Positions 32,975-44,312 of a DNA stretch of 64,000 bases are shown piece after piece. The position numbers and the translations under genes were made by a program. Numbering within the stretch: position 1 is the first letter of the stretch; every line of letters begins with the position of its first letter. Source of the DNA: Blastobasis lacticolella (lineage: Eukaryota; Arthropoda; Insecta; Lepidoptera; Blastobasidae). A model generated the notes under the pieces. That model was not told the origin of the DNA. It did not search any database and worked only from the letters and a program-made list of their open reading frames with translations. Where the stretch lies: contig LR990060.1 in the NCBI GenBank assembly GCA_905147135.1, positions 14,028,001 to 14,092,000 of the forward strand, written 5' to 3'.

Positions 32975-34826
32975 TCACTTATTCCCACCATCCTTCACAT
33001 CTTTCTCCTTGAACCCACCCTTTACTTCATCTTTATTCTGTGCTGGTGCAATCATCAGCAAATTATTCCCGTTTCTGTCAGCCAAATTCCTGAACGGAAT
33101 TGTTGGACGCCATTTGGGGTAATAATACTGATTTCTGAGAAAGCGAAGGTGCTCCTTGCTGAAATATAACTCCTTACTGAAACCTCTTTGGAAGCATCTT
33201 CTGAATTCTTCGTTTTCGTCGTTGCCACACTTCTGATAGTCATTGTCGATGAAGACTTTGCTTCTGGGGTAGTCTTCTTCATTGAAGAATGGTCTCTTCA
33301 AGCGTAGTCTACGAGATTGAGGGCTAAGAGGTGACTCACATTTGACGGCCAGGTTTGAGTTCTCCTTATTGGTCGACAGTCCCTGATTCTTCTGCCACTC
33401 TAGCACTTCGCATAGCAGGCCGATGTATCTGTAAAGAATAGAAATTAAGACCTTCTTCTTTGTGGTGGTAGTTTTTTTTTATATTTAATTATGTAATATT
33501 TACGTGCCTGTCAATATGGATCTAGGGTTATGTACCTAATTGGAGTTTTAGATTTTTAGATCACTTAAAACGGCATGCTTTAATCTTATTTAATTGCGAG
33601 CTCATAACATCAAAAGAGTCATATTCTTTTTGTGTAGTGAGGCAAACGGACGGATAGTCCACCTGATGGAAAGTGGCCACCGTCGTCCAGAACAGTACAG
33701 GTAGACATGCCTTTTGAAAAACCCTTACAGGGCACCCGTATTCACAATCGAATAGCTTTCGGTCCTTATCAGTTGGAACGTTTGTTGTTAGTTGTAACAC
33801 TGAACGATCGCGCTCATGTGAGATCTCATACTAACGTTTCTAAGCACGGGTGTTAGAGACAGACCACCTAGGATCTCGCAGATCAGGAAAAGAATACCTA
33901 GCAGAGATTTCTTTGTATGTTTTCAACATTCAAAGAAAACTCTGTTAGTCAAGGGTGAAGATTATACCATGCAACTAATATCCAAGACTGTTATGTCCAT
34001 ATAGTCCTATACATAAATAGTATTATCACATATTATATGTGATATTATGTATCTATAAAAGTACCTGATAGCCATCCTTAGAATCTCGTTCTTAGACAGT
34101 TTCTTGTCTGGAGGATGCGTCGGCACCAGTCTCCTCAGCTCAGCGAATGCTCCGCTGACATTCTGCTGCCTCCAGCGCTCGCGACAGTTGGTGAACAGCT
34201 TTCGAGGAGGGCGCAGCAAACAGGAATTCAGTTGGGTGATATCCTCGGTCAGGTTCTGAGAGGATTGGAGGCTTTTAGGAGACTGGTCCGAAAATGTTCA
34301 ATCGTCTTTGTAAGAAACTTATTTGGGGAACATATTTGCAGGTAACGCAGTGTGCGGTGACTATTATATGCGAGCACTGCGCGTTTGCTGACTGACAACA
34401 AAAATAAGCTTTCAGCCATTAGCATAGAAACCAAAATTTCGCATAATTTTCCATGTTATGAGACAGGAGCGTCCGGTACCGGGTTCGAATCCCACTGCGG
34501 CCATGTACCAATGTGTCTATTCTGAGTTATGTACATTAGTTGAACAAAAACCGGTGCTCTTACCGTGAGGAAAAACATCGTGATGAAACCTGCACATTAA
34601 GGCGACTGAATGTGTAACCATGATCAAATTTGATTAGGTTCCCCTGGTAGGAGAGTTATTAACGCAAAGATGATGATGATTCCATCGAGTATGTCTATAT
34701 GGGCTATAGTTGTCATACCTGAAGTCTCCCAGACTGCCGCTCATCGTCGCTGTCAGGCAGACAGAAGTCGTCGCTGAGCATCTCGCTATCAGGCTCCTCG
34801 TCAGAGCAGGAGTCTTCGGACGCCAT
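32975..34826 (-). CDS. HLH3B: TAL1/SCL-type bHLH transcription factor (HLH3B-like)
   Basis: Three exons on the minus strand: 34826-34719 (36 codons from ATG, very acidic, SDEEPDSE and DSDDE), 34255-34065 (bHLH), 33428-32975 (stop). Together they encode 250 residues in one frame. The bHLH reads [16 protein letters not shown], then an FAELR helix, the loop [13 protein letters not shown] and helix 2 continuing across the splice ([15 protein letters not shown]). The [10 protein letters not shown] basic region and [13 protein letters not shown] loop are hallmarks of the TAL1/LYL1/Drosophila HLH3B group, which bind E-boxes as heterodimers with E proteins. The C-terminal tail is charged and unrecognised. 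The first intron is short, and exon 2 has a good pyrimidine tract before its acceptor (cctccaatcctctcag). It sits between JHEH genes without an obvious functional link. An upstream non-coding exon cannot be excluded. Confidence 0.88.
34465..34680 (+). repeat. SINE S2 copy in intron 1 of the bHLH gene
   Basis: Box-B-like gggttcgaatcccac, then atgtaccaatgtgtct and catcgtgatgaaacctgcac, ending with a (GATGAT) tail. Opposite in sense to the host gene. Confidence 0.6.
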
Positions 34827-34949
34827 GCTGGTACAACCTGGTGGAGGTTTGGAGACTCAATTGGTTGTCATCGACCTCCCAGTCACTGGGATTTTTCAAG
34901 AGATACTTGAGTAGAGAAGGGGGAGGACAGGAGGTCTCTTAAAAGGTGG

Positions 34950-35220
34950 ATAAAACACAGGCGACGCACAGAACTAGTACGCTAAAGTGGCAGTGAGCTG
35001 GCCATATCTGCCGACGAACTGACAACCGCTGGGGTAAACAAGTTCTTGAATGGAGACCGCAACTCGGTAAGCGTAGTGACGCCCTCCGGCCAGATGGAGT
35101 GACTATTTTAAAAAGGCTGCGGGTGGACGCTGGATACGGCAAGCTTCAGACAGGATGCATTGGCGATCATTGAGGGAGGCCTATGTCCACTAGTATATGC
35201 TGTAGATGATTATGAAAAGC
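34950..35220 (+). mobile_element. RTE-type 3'-end fragment
   Basis: Translation shows pieces like QVLEWRPQLGKRS and ends taggcctatgtccactag plus a GAT-rich tail, matching the C-terminus of the RTE element at 53435-55290. 5'-truncated and decayed. Confidence 0.55.
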
Positions 35221-35551
35221 CACCACCACCACCACTAGCGACCAGCGTAGCGTTTAGGGGATATTTATAGGCGCCGGTGACCACATTCCATCAAATACCC
35301 TGTTTGCCTGTTTGACTGCCGTTTATCATAGAATAACAAAACCGACAGAAAAAGTTCAGTCAAGTTTCAATCTTATAAGCATTATAGTACTGTAGCTTTA
35401 CTGCTTTTACGTAGTTTTATAAGATTAAAAAGAAATAAAACAACTTTAAATTAATAATTTTTATTTCAATAGTAAATATCAGAAATTAACGTTATAAATA
35501 AGTTTACATACTATCTGGGGTTAAATCTATGTCCATGATAACATTTAGTTT

Positions 35552-36113
35552 CTACTTACATGCTATCAAACTTCTTAGTACTATCAATAATGAAGAAAAA
35601 CACTTATAACCCAAACTTTCACTCTCACTATCGCTACTACTAGTGTACGGCTGATCACAATTTGCATCGTATTTCAAAACTATATCCATCATCTCGGTAT
35701 CATCTCGCTTATGTGTCATCTGGTAAGCCGTCAACTCAGCATAGTTTCTAGCTTCTAGATCCACGGTAGGCTGCTGACAGAGCCAAGTTGCAAGCTCGTA
35801 ATCCTCATAGCAGACGGCGATATGAAGTGCAGTAGCCCCTGAGGTTCTATCCCGGGCGTTCAAGTCTGCTCCTAAGTCTGCTAAGATTTCCAGTAGTCTC
35901 ACAGCATCTTGTTGTCTGTCTTCTTGCAATGATGTGAACGCACTGGTTCCCTTCATAGTCAAATTCTTGCAGAAGAAATTCATTTGTTTGGTCTAACCAC
36001 CATCCAGCTCTGAGCAGCAATGACAAGCACCCATGTCTACAGATATCATGAAACATGTTCTCCTTTCGGTGGTTTATAGCACCAAAAACTTCAGCAAATG
36101 CAAGAGATTCCAT
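35552..36113 (-). pseudogene. Bracovirus-type IkB-like ankyrin gene (vankyrin), frameshifted
   Basis: The minus-strand reading begins at an ATG ending at 36113 and runs through an N-terminal part containing MFHDICRHG and QCVHIIARR. It is then thrown out of frame around 35915-35935 and continues in another frame as ankyrin repeats: an LLEILADLGADLNARD unit, TALHIAVCYEDYELATWL, then an acidic Ser-rich tail. Such short, intronless ankyrin proteins resembling the inhibitor domain of IkB, but without its signal-response regions, are typical of polydnaviruses of braconid wasps, where they dampen NF-kB signalling in the host caterpillar. The host gene cactus is longer and intron-containing. With one frameshift this copy cannot make the whole protein unless the shift is a sequence error. 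The virus-like PTP next to it supports joint arrival. Origin is inferred from family resemblance. Confidence 0.72.
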
Positions 36114-36119
36114 TGTTTA

Positions 36120-37200
36120 AAAAAAGTAATAGCTTCGAAAATTACACGGTACCGTACAGAAGTAATTCCGATGTAAGACTGAAACGATTAATATCTAGAG
36201 CGTAAAATGTAGTATATTATTATCCTACGGGAACTTCAAATAAGTACTGATAAAGGTATTGACCGTGGTAACAAACCCGATAATATGTGTAGTGAAAGTG
36301 TAGTGAATAACCACGAAAGTCTTAAAACCTATATTAAAGGTATTGAACTAGCAATTGTGTTTTTAAAGTGTATGGGTTTTCTCGTACTAGTAAACTTTTA
36401 TTTTAGGTACCGCATAATTATCACCAACTGTTTTCCTTTTACATATTGATTACATTGTTTGTAGCAAAGAAATTGGAATGCTAGCGACCTTCCTATAACC
36501 ATGAAGGTCGCTAACATTCCAATATCTTTGGTTTGTAGCTATCTAAATCATGTAAAAATATTCCCATGACTAATATAAATAAATATAGTACAATTTTAAA
36601 TTCAATTAATGAAGTAAATGTATCTAGATAGTTTAAATGATTAATACATTATTACAATATTATCTTTATTACAACTTAAACCATGATTTCAAGGTGGATT
36701 TAAACTTAATGCGTAACAGAGATCATACTTTCAAATGAACACAAATTCATAGCAACATTAAATCACTAACATCTATTGCTGGGAACTTTGCCTTATTAGG
36801 AACTCAAGTTTTGATGTACCCTAAGTCCGTACTTCTCGAGGAACGAGCGAGCCGAGCGTTTAAAAGCTAAAACAAAAATATCCAGTTTTAATACAGATTC
36901 AGGAAGAATTTTAGCTACCTGTTCTAACAGTTAATGCCATAAATTCAATTATCGAGATCATTGTAAAGAGTACTTAAAATTCAGTGGCTAAACTGGAAAT
37001 GATATTACTAACCTAAAATGGCTTATTTATAATCCATAACAAATACCTATACCTATCGTTATCCTGTTCTAATACAATTTCAATTAATATATTTTCCCAA
37101 TTAACTTATTCAAAAAAGACCCTCATGCGAAATGATACTTCTAAACTTTTATTTTTACTAGACATTCTTTCGCTAAGCTGAACCATCTCAATATTTAATA
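36120..37200. other. AT-rich spacer between the two virus-like genes
   Basis: No gene seen. A short inverted repeat occurs near 36475-36530 (attggaatgctagcgacctt and its reverse after a short loop). Composition is notably AT-rich, as between genes of bracovirus circles, but also as in host DNA. Confidence 0.4.
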
Positions 37201-37210
37201 AAATTAAAAT

Positions 37211-38101
37211 TTATCGAGTACACCTCATACCCATTTCTTCATGAACATAAATATGGAGAACTTGACAACAGAAAGTATAGTCCTCCAAGCAATTTAGACG
37301 ACTATACTTTTGCTGTTGTATCCTTTGAAAAGTGTTGGCCACCGACACTAGCCCCGTTTCCCTAAATTGTATGACGCAGATATCTACAATTTCCTTAAAT
37401 TGTATGACGCAGGTACAGTACACTGTCGACCTACTAACTCCATCATGACAGTGAACAAGTATGGGTCCAAGTTTAGCATTAGGTAGTTTTTTTTCTAAAC
37501 TAATATTAATTTCATTCAGGCGGGTTACAAAATCTAAAAAGGCACTTGGGTCTCTTAATTCTTCCGCGGTGTATCTGTAATGTGATATCTGGCGTTCTCG
37601 GCCAGTGCGGTCAGTCAAAGCCAACATAGTTAAAATAAAATATGGTTCAACACTAATTTTTAGAGTCTTTACTGTAAATTCTTCACACTCTACTTAACCT
37701 TCTTCACTTGCACACCAGTGTTCATAGTTTCCTTTTTCACGAGGATTAGAAATTCATCACAACACTCCGAACTTTTTTGCACCAGATCATTCTCAAAAAT
37801 TTTGAAGACTTATTCGAATGTCTTATGCAGATATATTTGCGCTAGCCTTCGAACCTTTCATAACCCTTGATAAAGCTGGTCATCTGGTATTCTTCATTTG
37901 TACAAAAGGACAATAGCGAACATAGCTTAGCAACAAAAGACATCCGGCATAGCGAGGCTCCTCACTTCTACTTTTTTCTAGTCTTTTAGTCTCATTCATC
38001 ACTATTTGGCGATATTCTTGAGCGATGAGCTTAAAAGCATCTGGTTTGTCTATGAATACCAATAAATCAATCGCATAAATGTTCTCAAACTTCGTTCCCA
38101 T
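37211..38101 (-). pseudogene. Bracovirus-type protein tyrosine phosphatase, broken
   Basis: Two detached parts on the minus strand. 38101-37880 is an N-terminal segment (LIAQEYRQIVMNE) that ends at a stop. 37627-37211 is a C-terminal catalytic segment with DRTGRERQISHYRYT and the signature VHCHDGVSRST, which fits the HC-x5-R phosphate-binding loop of PTPs. The middle third of a normal PTP domain is missing or unreadable, with several stops between. In the second part an in-frame 33-base tandem duplication (around 37363-37411) repeats DICVIQF. PTPs are the largest gene family of wasp bracoviruses. The intronless form, the neighbouring ankyrin gene in the same orientation and the AT-rich spacing all point to inserted bracovirus DNA. 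It is a pseudogene as it stands, though the second segment alone is an open frame of 138 codons. Confidence 0.75.
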
Positions 38102-38109
38102 GATTTAAA

Positions 38110-38670
38110 CGTAAACGTATTATTTTTGTTTGATGAATTAAATATTTTATGTATGTGTCTCTAAGTTAAAACTGAAGCTTATGAAGCAGGTCTCTACCCG
38201 AAAGCTCTGCTTTTTTATCTGAATACTGTTTATTATACAGTCCTAAAAAGCCCCAGGTATTTAATTAATTATTAGTACACCTACTGACACGAGAACCATA
38301 AAATTCTTCCAACAACTGAAAAGTTTAATTACGCTTGTAACAATAAAACACAGCATGTAAATGAAATTTTTGTTACTCAATATATTTATACGAAACTGCC
38401 TTGTCGGAATTACGATTTAAACTAAACCACTTCTTAGTAAACAAAGAGGTTTTTAAACTCTGAGAAAACCTACACCTACATTTTTAGTATGAGCTAGTGA
38501 TTATTATTCTACCCATTTATGTCTGCTCATTGAAACATAATTTCATTGTATTTTATTAATAGATTTTCTGAGTATATAAAACAATAATAAAACAAATAAT
38601 GTAATTATCTCACGTATACAATAAATAATAATAAAGACCAAGGAAAAGAAAAATGATAATACTTACTTCA
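38110..38670. other. AT-rich DNA, nothing assigned
   Basis: No coding signal or clear repeat seen. May include the edge of the inserted virus-like segment. Confidence 0.3.
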
Positions 38671-38850
38671 TTAAATTTCTACATCGCTTTCTACAAATCT
38701 TTCACGAGAGCATATAACTTGTAATTCACGCCGCGCAAAATCATAATCTGGCTTTAAACGCTGTAAACCCCTCTCAATTAGTTCTTTGTTACATCCTGGA
38801 TTATCAAACTCCTTCTGCAGCTCCAGGGCTTGATCTTTTAAATAAAGGAT
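38671..38850 (-). CDS. Unrecognised exon-like frame
   Basis: A minus-strand frame of about 59 codons ends at TAA (38671-38673) and includes ELQKEFDNPGCNKELIERG and DYDFARRELQVICSRE. An AG at 38835-38836 could be an acceptor, and a gtaagt directly follows at 38661-38666, just past the stop in this frame. It has protein-like composition unlike the surrounding AT-rich DNA and is not an obvious repeat within this window. It could be the last coding exon of a host gene, part of the virus-like insertion, or a remnant. Function unknown. Confidence 0.3.
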   Translation of the reverse strand: MLYLKDQALELQKEFDNPGCNKELIERGLQRLKPDYDFARRELQVICSRERFVESDVEI

Positions 38851-39324
38851 TTATACTGTTAGACTCTTACGTTCGGCTTGCGAGTACATTTTCCGTAATG
38901 TTGATTGCACAAATATAAAATTATGGAATAAGCCATGGTGTTATATTTTTTTTCGATGCCCTAATTATTCAATTTCCCTATTAGGAATTTTTAATTAAAT
39001 AAATACATTTCATTTTCCTTATTTAAAATACATTATGGTAGACCTATTAATAACTTTTCAGTAATTTTATAATACGTCAACAAATAGTGTTATTCTCAAC
39101 TCAAAAGCCTCCGATAGAACAAATTTATAACTATCACGTAGGTAAAATTATCTGAGACCTAATGATGTCAGTTTATTAAGTGAAAGATTATTTGATTTAG
39201 TAAAATTTTAGTAAACCTGTCTCGCGGTATTAGATACTCAACACTCGTGCAACGGAACTATTTGACAGCCGGTGTCACACCTGTTAGATTTGGTTCATTT
39301 TTTAAATATTATAGATATTATTAA

Positions 39325-39555
39325 GATTTAAATTGTATCCGGAAGAGTAGAATAGCACCAGCCTACACTCATGGGTGTCGTATAAGGCGACTAAGAGTCT
39401 CCGTAGTCTGGAAAACGAGCATTTTCCATTGTTATATTTAAACACTGCGATCTCCAACCCGTCTGCCAAGCGTGGAAATTATGGCAATAATCTCTCCTTT
39501 CGTGGGAGAGGCCCTAAGTCCTGCAGTGGACTTTTGCGGGCTGTGATGATGTTTA
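39325..39555 (+). repeat. S3 copy
   Basis: agtagaatagcaccagccta ... gagaggccctaagtcctgca, ending in gatgatg. Confidence 0.6.
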
Positions 39556-39857
39556 AGAATTAAGAAGTATTAAAAGTCTCAGAGTTAAACACCCTATAAC
39601 TCAAAAATATCTCATCAAAGAGCGCTGATTCTATCGAAAGGCAAGGAATGAAGCTAACCCGTACTATCCTATAACTAAGAAGTCAACTGTTGTCATTATA
39701 ACTTAATATATACTCAAAATACTGTGTAATGTTTATCACTTCATCGAAAAAACCCAATATACTTAAGTTCAATGGGGGTTATTATTTGATAATTAGAATA
39801 AATATAACTTACAATATGAAAGTATTTACATAAATTTATTTCAGGAACTGGTGGAAA

Positions 39858-40248
39858 TGTCGCAGCCAAATGGTTAAATTAGCCGGTTAATTAAACGGCT
39901 AGCTATTTAAGCAGTTATTTAATTGAAAATTGGTCAAATTCATGAACTTTGAAAGTAAAGTCAAATGAACGATATTGCCTCGAGTTTACGGAGCTCTTCC
40001 ATTCATTGTCATAATGCTAACCTAAACTAACCGAATAGAAACCTAATGCAAACTATTATTATACTTTGAAGTTATTGTGGGTTAGTTAGCATTGGAACAA
40101 TGTGTGGAAGAGCTGCATAAACTCGAGGCAATATCGTTCTTTCAACATCACTTTAAAATCTTATGAAACTAACAAATTTTTAACTAAATAATTGCTCATA
40201 GAGCTAGCCGTTTAGTTAACCGGCTAATTTAACCATATGGCTGCGACA
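39858..40248. mobile_element. Palindromic MITE, 391 bases
   Basis: Terminal inverted repeats begin TGTCGCAGCCAAATGGTTAA on the left, matched by the reverse of the right end (TGTCGCAGCCATATGGTTAA). Inner arms also pair (cctcgagtttacggagctct against agctgcataaactcgaggca). GAAA flanks both sides (39854-39857 and 40249-40252), a possible target duplication. Confidence 0.72.
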
Positions 40249-40904
40249 GAAATATATAGAAAAAAAAACAAAATATAAAATATAAAATATGACAGTCAAT
40301 AGTAATCCCGTGTGCTGCTGAGCTGCTCTGTGGAGGTTTATTATTGCTCTTAAACCATTTTGGTATACATCATAATCGAGGATCCCAATATGACCTATCA
40401 GTTTTTTTACCAAAATACCAGTCAAAAGTCCAGCACCACTGCAAAGTGATCAAGGGACATGGTCGTATCTTTCCCCGAGCGATTTTGAACTCGTTATGCT
40501 GGACAGCTCGTTCATAAACCCTTTTTATTATTCACTTGTAATAAACCTTTATAGCAATAAACGATAGTCGAAATTAGTGTCAATGTGCGAAAATGCGTTA
40601 AAATTAATACTATGGGTCATAAAACTAATGAATGTTACTCATTAAACTCATCCTTCGAAAAAACTCATAAAACAATAAAAAATTAATCATACACCGTTAG
40701 TATTAGGTTTCTAATATTCTATTCAGGATTATTGTTCAAATTTTATAAAGCTGATAATATGAATTCTATTCATAAGTAGTTCAGCACTGATACATCAATA
40801 GAGAACAATATATTCATTTAGTAAATTCGCCTCTATTATTTTTGCCAAGTCCCGTAAATTTCGACTCGGCAAGCTCTCCTACGCGAAAGTCATGGCAGCC
40901 ATAT

Positions 40905-41165
40905 TCATCATCACAGCCCGTAACAGTCCACTGCAGGACTTAAGGCCTCTCTCACGAAAGGTTATTGGTTATTGCCATAATCTCCACGCTTGGCAGGCGG
41001 GTTGGAGATCGCAGTGTTTAAATATAACAATGGAAAATGCTGCTGCCCATTTTCCAGACTACGGAGACTCTTGGTCTTTTGCCTCGAAAACATTAGTCGC
41101 CTTGTACGACACCCATGAGTGTAAGGGTTTGGTGCTATTCTACTCTGCCGGACACCACACGGCCA
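40905..41165 (-). repeat. S3 copy, reversed
   Basis: Starts tcacagcccgtaacagtcca and ends tactctgccggacaccacac, the mirror of S3. The 134-codon frame through it is a by-product. Confidence 0.6.
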
Positions 41166-41639
41166 GCCATATTACAGAAATTATATTCAAACATAAGTGC
41201 TATACAATTATATTTCAAGTGAAGTTAGTTTCACTGTTACTAAATATTTTTGCTTTAGTGCCCGCCATTTTCGTCGTACAAACGACATTTTTATAAATAT
41301 CCTTAATATTATTTTTGCTATCAGGATTACCTACCACTTCATTGGAACAACAAATGCCACTGTGACTAATTATAGTCAGCTTTTTGTCGTATCGCCGGAT
41401 ATTGTTATCGGCGGAAACGCTATATTTACACGAGACATTTATTAATTAGCTATTTTACCTACATGTGTAACAGACTGCGGTTTCCATACTGTTCAAAGGT
41501 TATTATTGTTTTTTTTTAATATATGTAAAATGCTGTTTCGGAGAGACTTCCTTCTAAGTGCAATTAGGTTTTGGAACAAGCTCATTCTGGATAATTTGGT
41601 TGGGTTTGTAAGAGACGCGTGCTGAGCCAACTGAATAAT

Positions 41640-42680
41640 GGTGACACTATCCAAAACTGGCCATGAATGTACCATAAGTGAGACGTAGACGAGAGGTCCT
41701 GAGGTAAACCTATTTAGCGACTGAATGTGTAACCATTATCCAATCTGGTCATACTCCAGTGCTAACAGTGTCACGGAGTTCAAATAGAAGTCGGTCCACT
41801 ATAATTACATGAAATCTGAAAATCAGTGCTGCAGGGTATTAGCCCTCAGCGTAAACTAAGACTGTGCTCTTCCACGCAAAGCTTTTGATTAATATTATTA
41901 TCTTATTTTGTATGTACCCTAGGTATAAGGTCCTAATATACAAAATGTATTACGTTATTATTGTGTGGAAAAATAAATATTCTTATTCTAATTCATAATT
42001 TACAAACGTAGTTTGATTATATTTTCAATATTACGCTATTAAAGCCAATGAAATTTTGTAGACGTGATCCAGAAACGAATGTCAATGCTTTGACAATTTT
42101 TTATTTAAATATGTCGTTTTTAAGTTGCGCGGGATCTCGTGTATGTAGCCATTCACTATGACAAAATAATTGTGTAAAAGGGCCAAAGAGCACGTTTCGG
42201 GGTACCCCGTCATTTTTGTTTTATTATTTGCTGTTCTAAATATACAGGTCTGTGACAGACAGACCGCGGAAGCTTAGTAAATGGGATATGTGCACTGTTC
42301 GGGTACCTACGCAGCCCTAGAAAGAATGGTTCTATCTAGTACCTATGATCTGTATAAACTGACTTGTCTTATTTGGTAAACAAACAGTGACCAAAATCAC
42401 GACTTGCCGTATCAATCACGCTACGTATATTGTGTATAGATGTCGAGAATTATAAAAGAAACACATAGAATGTGAATTTCAATGAAGCAACACATTATCC
42501 ATTTGAATACATAATTTCCTTAAACAAATAAGACAAGTCAGTATGGACAGATTATATGTAGCTTTGAACTATATCCACGCTTTGGCTTGAGTAGCAACCG
42601 CGCCTTGAATCCTCACTTATTTATTACATGGAATCCTAAAAGAAGGACTACATTCTATCATTGCAGCACTCGACACCGTC
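41640..42680. other. S2 remnant and unassigned DNA
   Basis: 41700-41880 contains decayed S2 pieces (gactgaatgtgtaaccatta). The remainder to 42680 shows no gene. Confidence 0.35.
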
Positions 42681-42960
42681 AGGGAATTAATCCTCATACC
42701 TTGGAGCCAAATTTGTCGCGAACTGTGTTCCAAAGGAACTTTCTTCCACGCACACTAAGATTGTGATAGAAATTACCTGGAGAGGTTTTCACTGAAGAGT
42801 ACAACAAAGAGTTCTTCAAGAAAGGGGTATAAAGGTTTTTACTGGGTCGGCAACGAGTGGGTGATGCCCCTGGTATTGCAAACGTCCATAGGCTGCGATA
42901 ACTTCTTTCCATCAGGCAGGCCGTAAGCTTGTTTACCACCTGTTATATAAAAAAAAGGAA
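42680..42960 (+). mobile_element. Non-LTR 3'-end fragment, N2
   Basis: accttggagccaaatttgtc ... gagttcttcaagaaaggggt, ending in an A-rich tail. More decayed than the copies in JHEH-A and JHEH-C. Confidence 0.55.
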
Positions 42961-43997
42961 TGGATGCAGCTGGTTGCCGGCGTTTATCGACAGACTGGTA
43001 AAAATTGTTGTTTAAAAATGGAACTTACCGTTATTTCCTGTAATATCCGTCACGGTGGGCATAAAAAGCGATTTCTCCAAACTGTAAATTAAACCACTCT
43101 AACAAATTCATAGACTTTCACAAAATCACGTCACAATGTATCTCTTCATACTGATACAAACATACAGAAAAAGCTATACAATGATAATTGAATTACTGGC
43201 TTCAATTTAATTTGAATAACAATTACATGTTACCCGCACAAAGGTTGGATAGCGACTGCGGGATTTTGTTAAAAAATACAATTCAAATTTGGAACAGGGG
43301 TTGGAGGGACGTGTTGCCATTGGTCGGGAAGGTTCGCGTAGCAACCAATGAGGGAAGAAGGCGGGCGGAAAATGAATAGGACTAAATGGACTTTGGGAAA
43401 ACTGAGGATTGTATAGAATTATTTATTTAAATAGCAATGAATTGCGTGAGTCAGACTTATGATCCGATTTAACTACTTTATTATTTAAATTGATTACTTA
43501 ATTGAATTATTCGTCCTATTCCGTTTCATAAAATCAATATTAAGTAAGACACTTTCGGGGTTAACGTAATTGTTCTTCGTCCAGGCTTGTGGATTTTTGT
43601 AATGTCAAAATAAATCAAGTCCATGTCTATGTCTACGTAATGGACTTTTAACAGAAATTAATTAATCATATTCACACGTTCATCCACAAGTTTTATGAGT
43701 GGATCCTGTTGGTCCTGGCACGGGCTTACGTCCAGTTTCTGAAACGCTTGTCATATTTACAATATTTACAATACAATTCATCATATATATGGACAACGAC
43801 AACGACAACGGACAACGACAAGGACAACGAACCAGAAACGGGTCGTTAGACCATAATAATAGTTCTTTACATTTATATTTGAGTGTATCTTTATCCAAAA
43901 TAAGTAGGCTAGAAGAAGTTCTTCGGTGTTTCTTTACTTTAATATGCATGTATTATACTTATAAACCTTCCGAGCGGAATTCTCTGAATCATACTAA
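42961..43997. other. No gene recognised
   Basis: AT-rich with a short (GACAAC)n tract at 43790-43830. Confidence 0.35.
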
Positions 43998-44312
43998 TTC
44001 ATCATCATCTTGGCTTTAACGTCTGGGTTGTGTTCTCGCGCACGAGAGCCCGGGGTCCGCCGTGACCATGATCCAGGATTTGGCAGGTCAGATAATTACA
44101 GTGGAGCGACTGCCATCTGGCCTCCATGATCCTGCTACCAGGGGAACCTGACCAGATTGGATCATGGTTACACATCCAGTCGTCGGAATGTGCAGGTTTC
44201 ATCACCTTGTTTTTCCCTCACCGTAAGAGCATCGGTTAGTATTCAACAAATGTACATAACTCAGAAAACAGTCACTGGTACATGGCCGGAGCGGGATCTC
44301 AATCATACTGAA
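43998..44312 (-). mobile_element. SINE S2, reversed
   Basis: Begins (minus-sense) at the 44300 end and runs to gttaatgtcc-like sequence at 44020. Contains cgtgaccatgatccaggatt and gtgcaggtttcatcacc. A fairly complete copy. Confidence 0.6.

Noticed and set aside
35552..36113. Host cactus (IkB) gene
   Set aside because: Intronless, short, lacks a long N-terminal regulatory region and lies beside a virus-type PTP. The bracovirus family fits better, though a database search would settle it.
40892..41296. 134-codon open frame
   Set aside because: It covers a reversed S3 repeat and follows its sequence; other S3 copies are interrupted.
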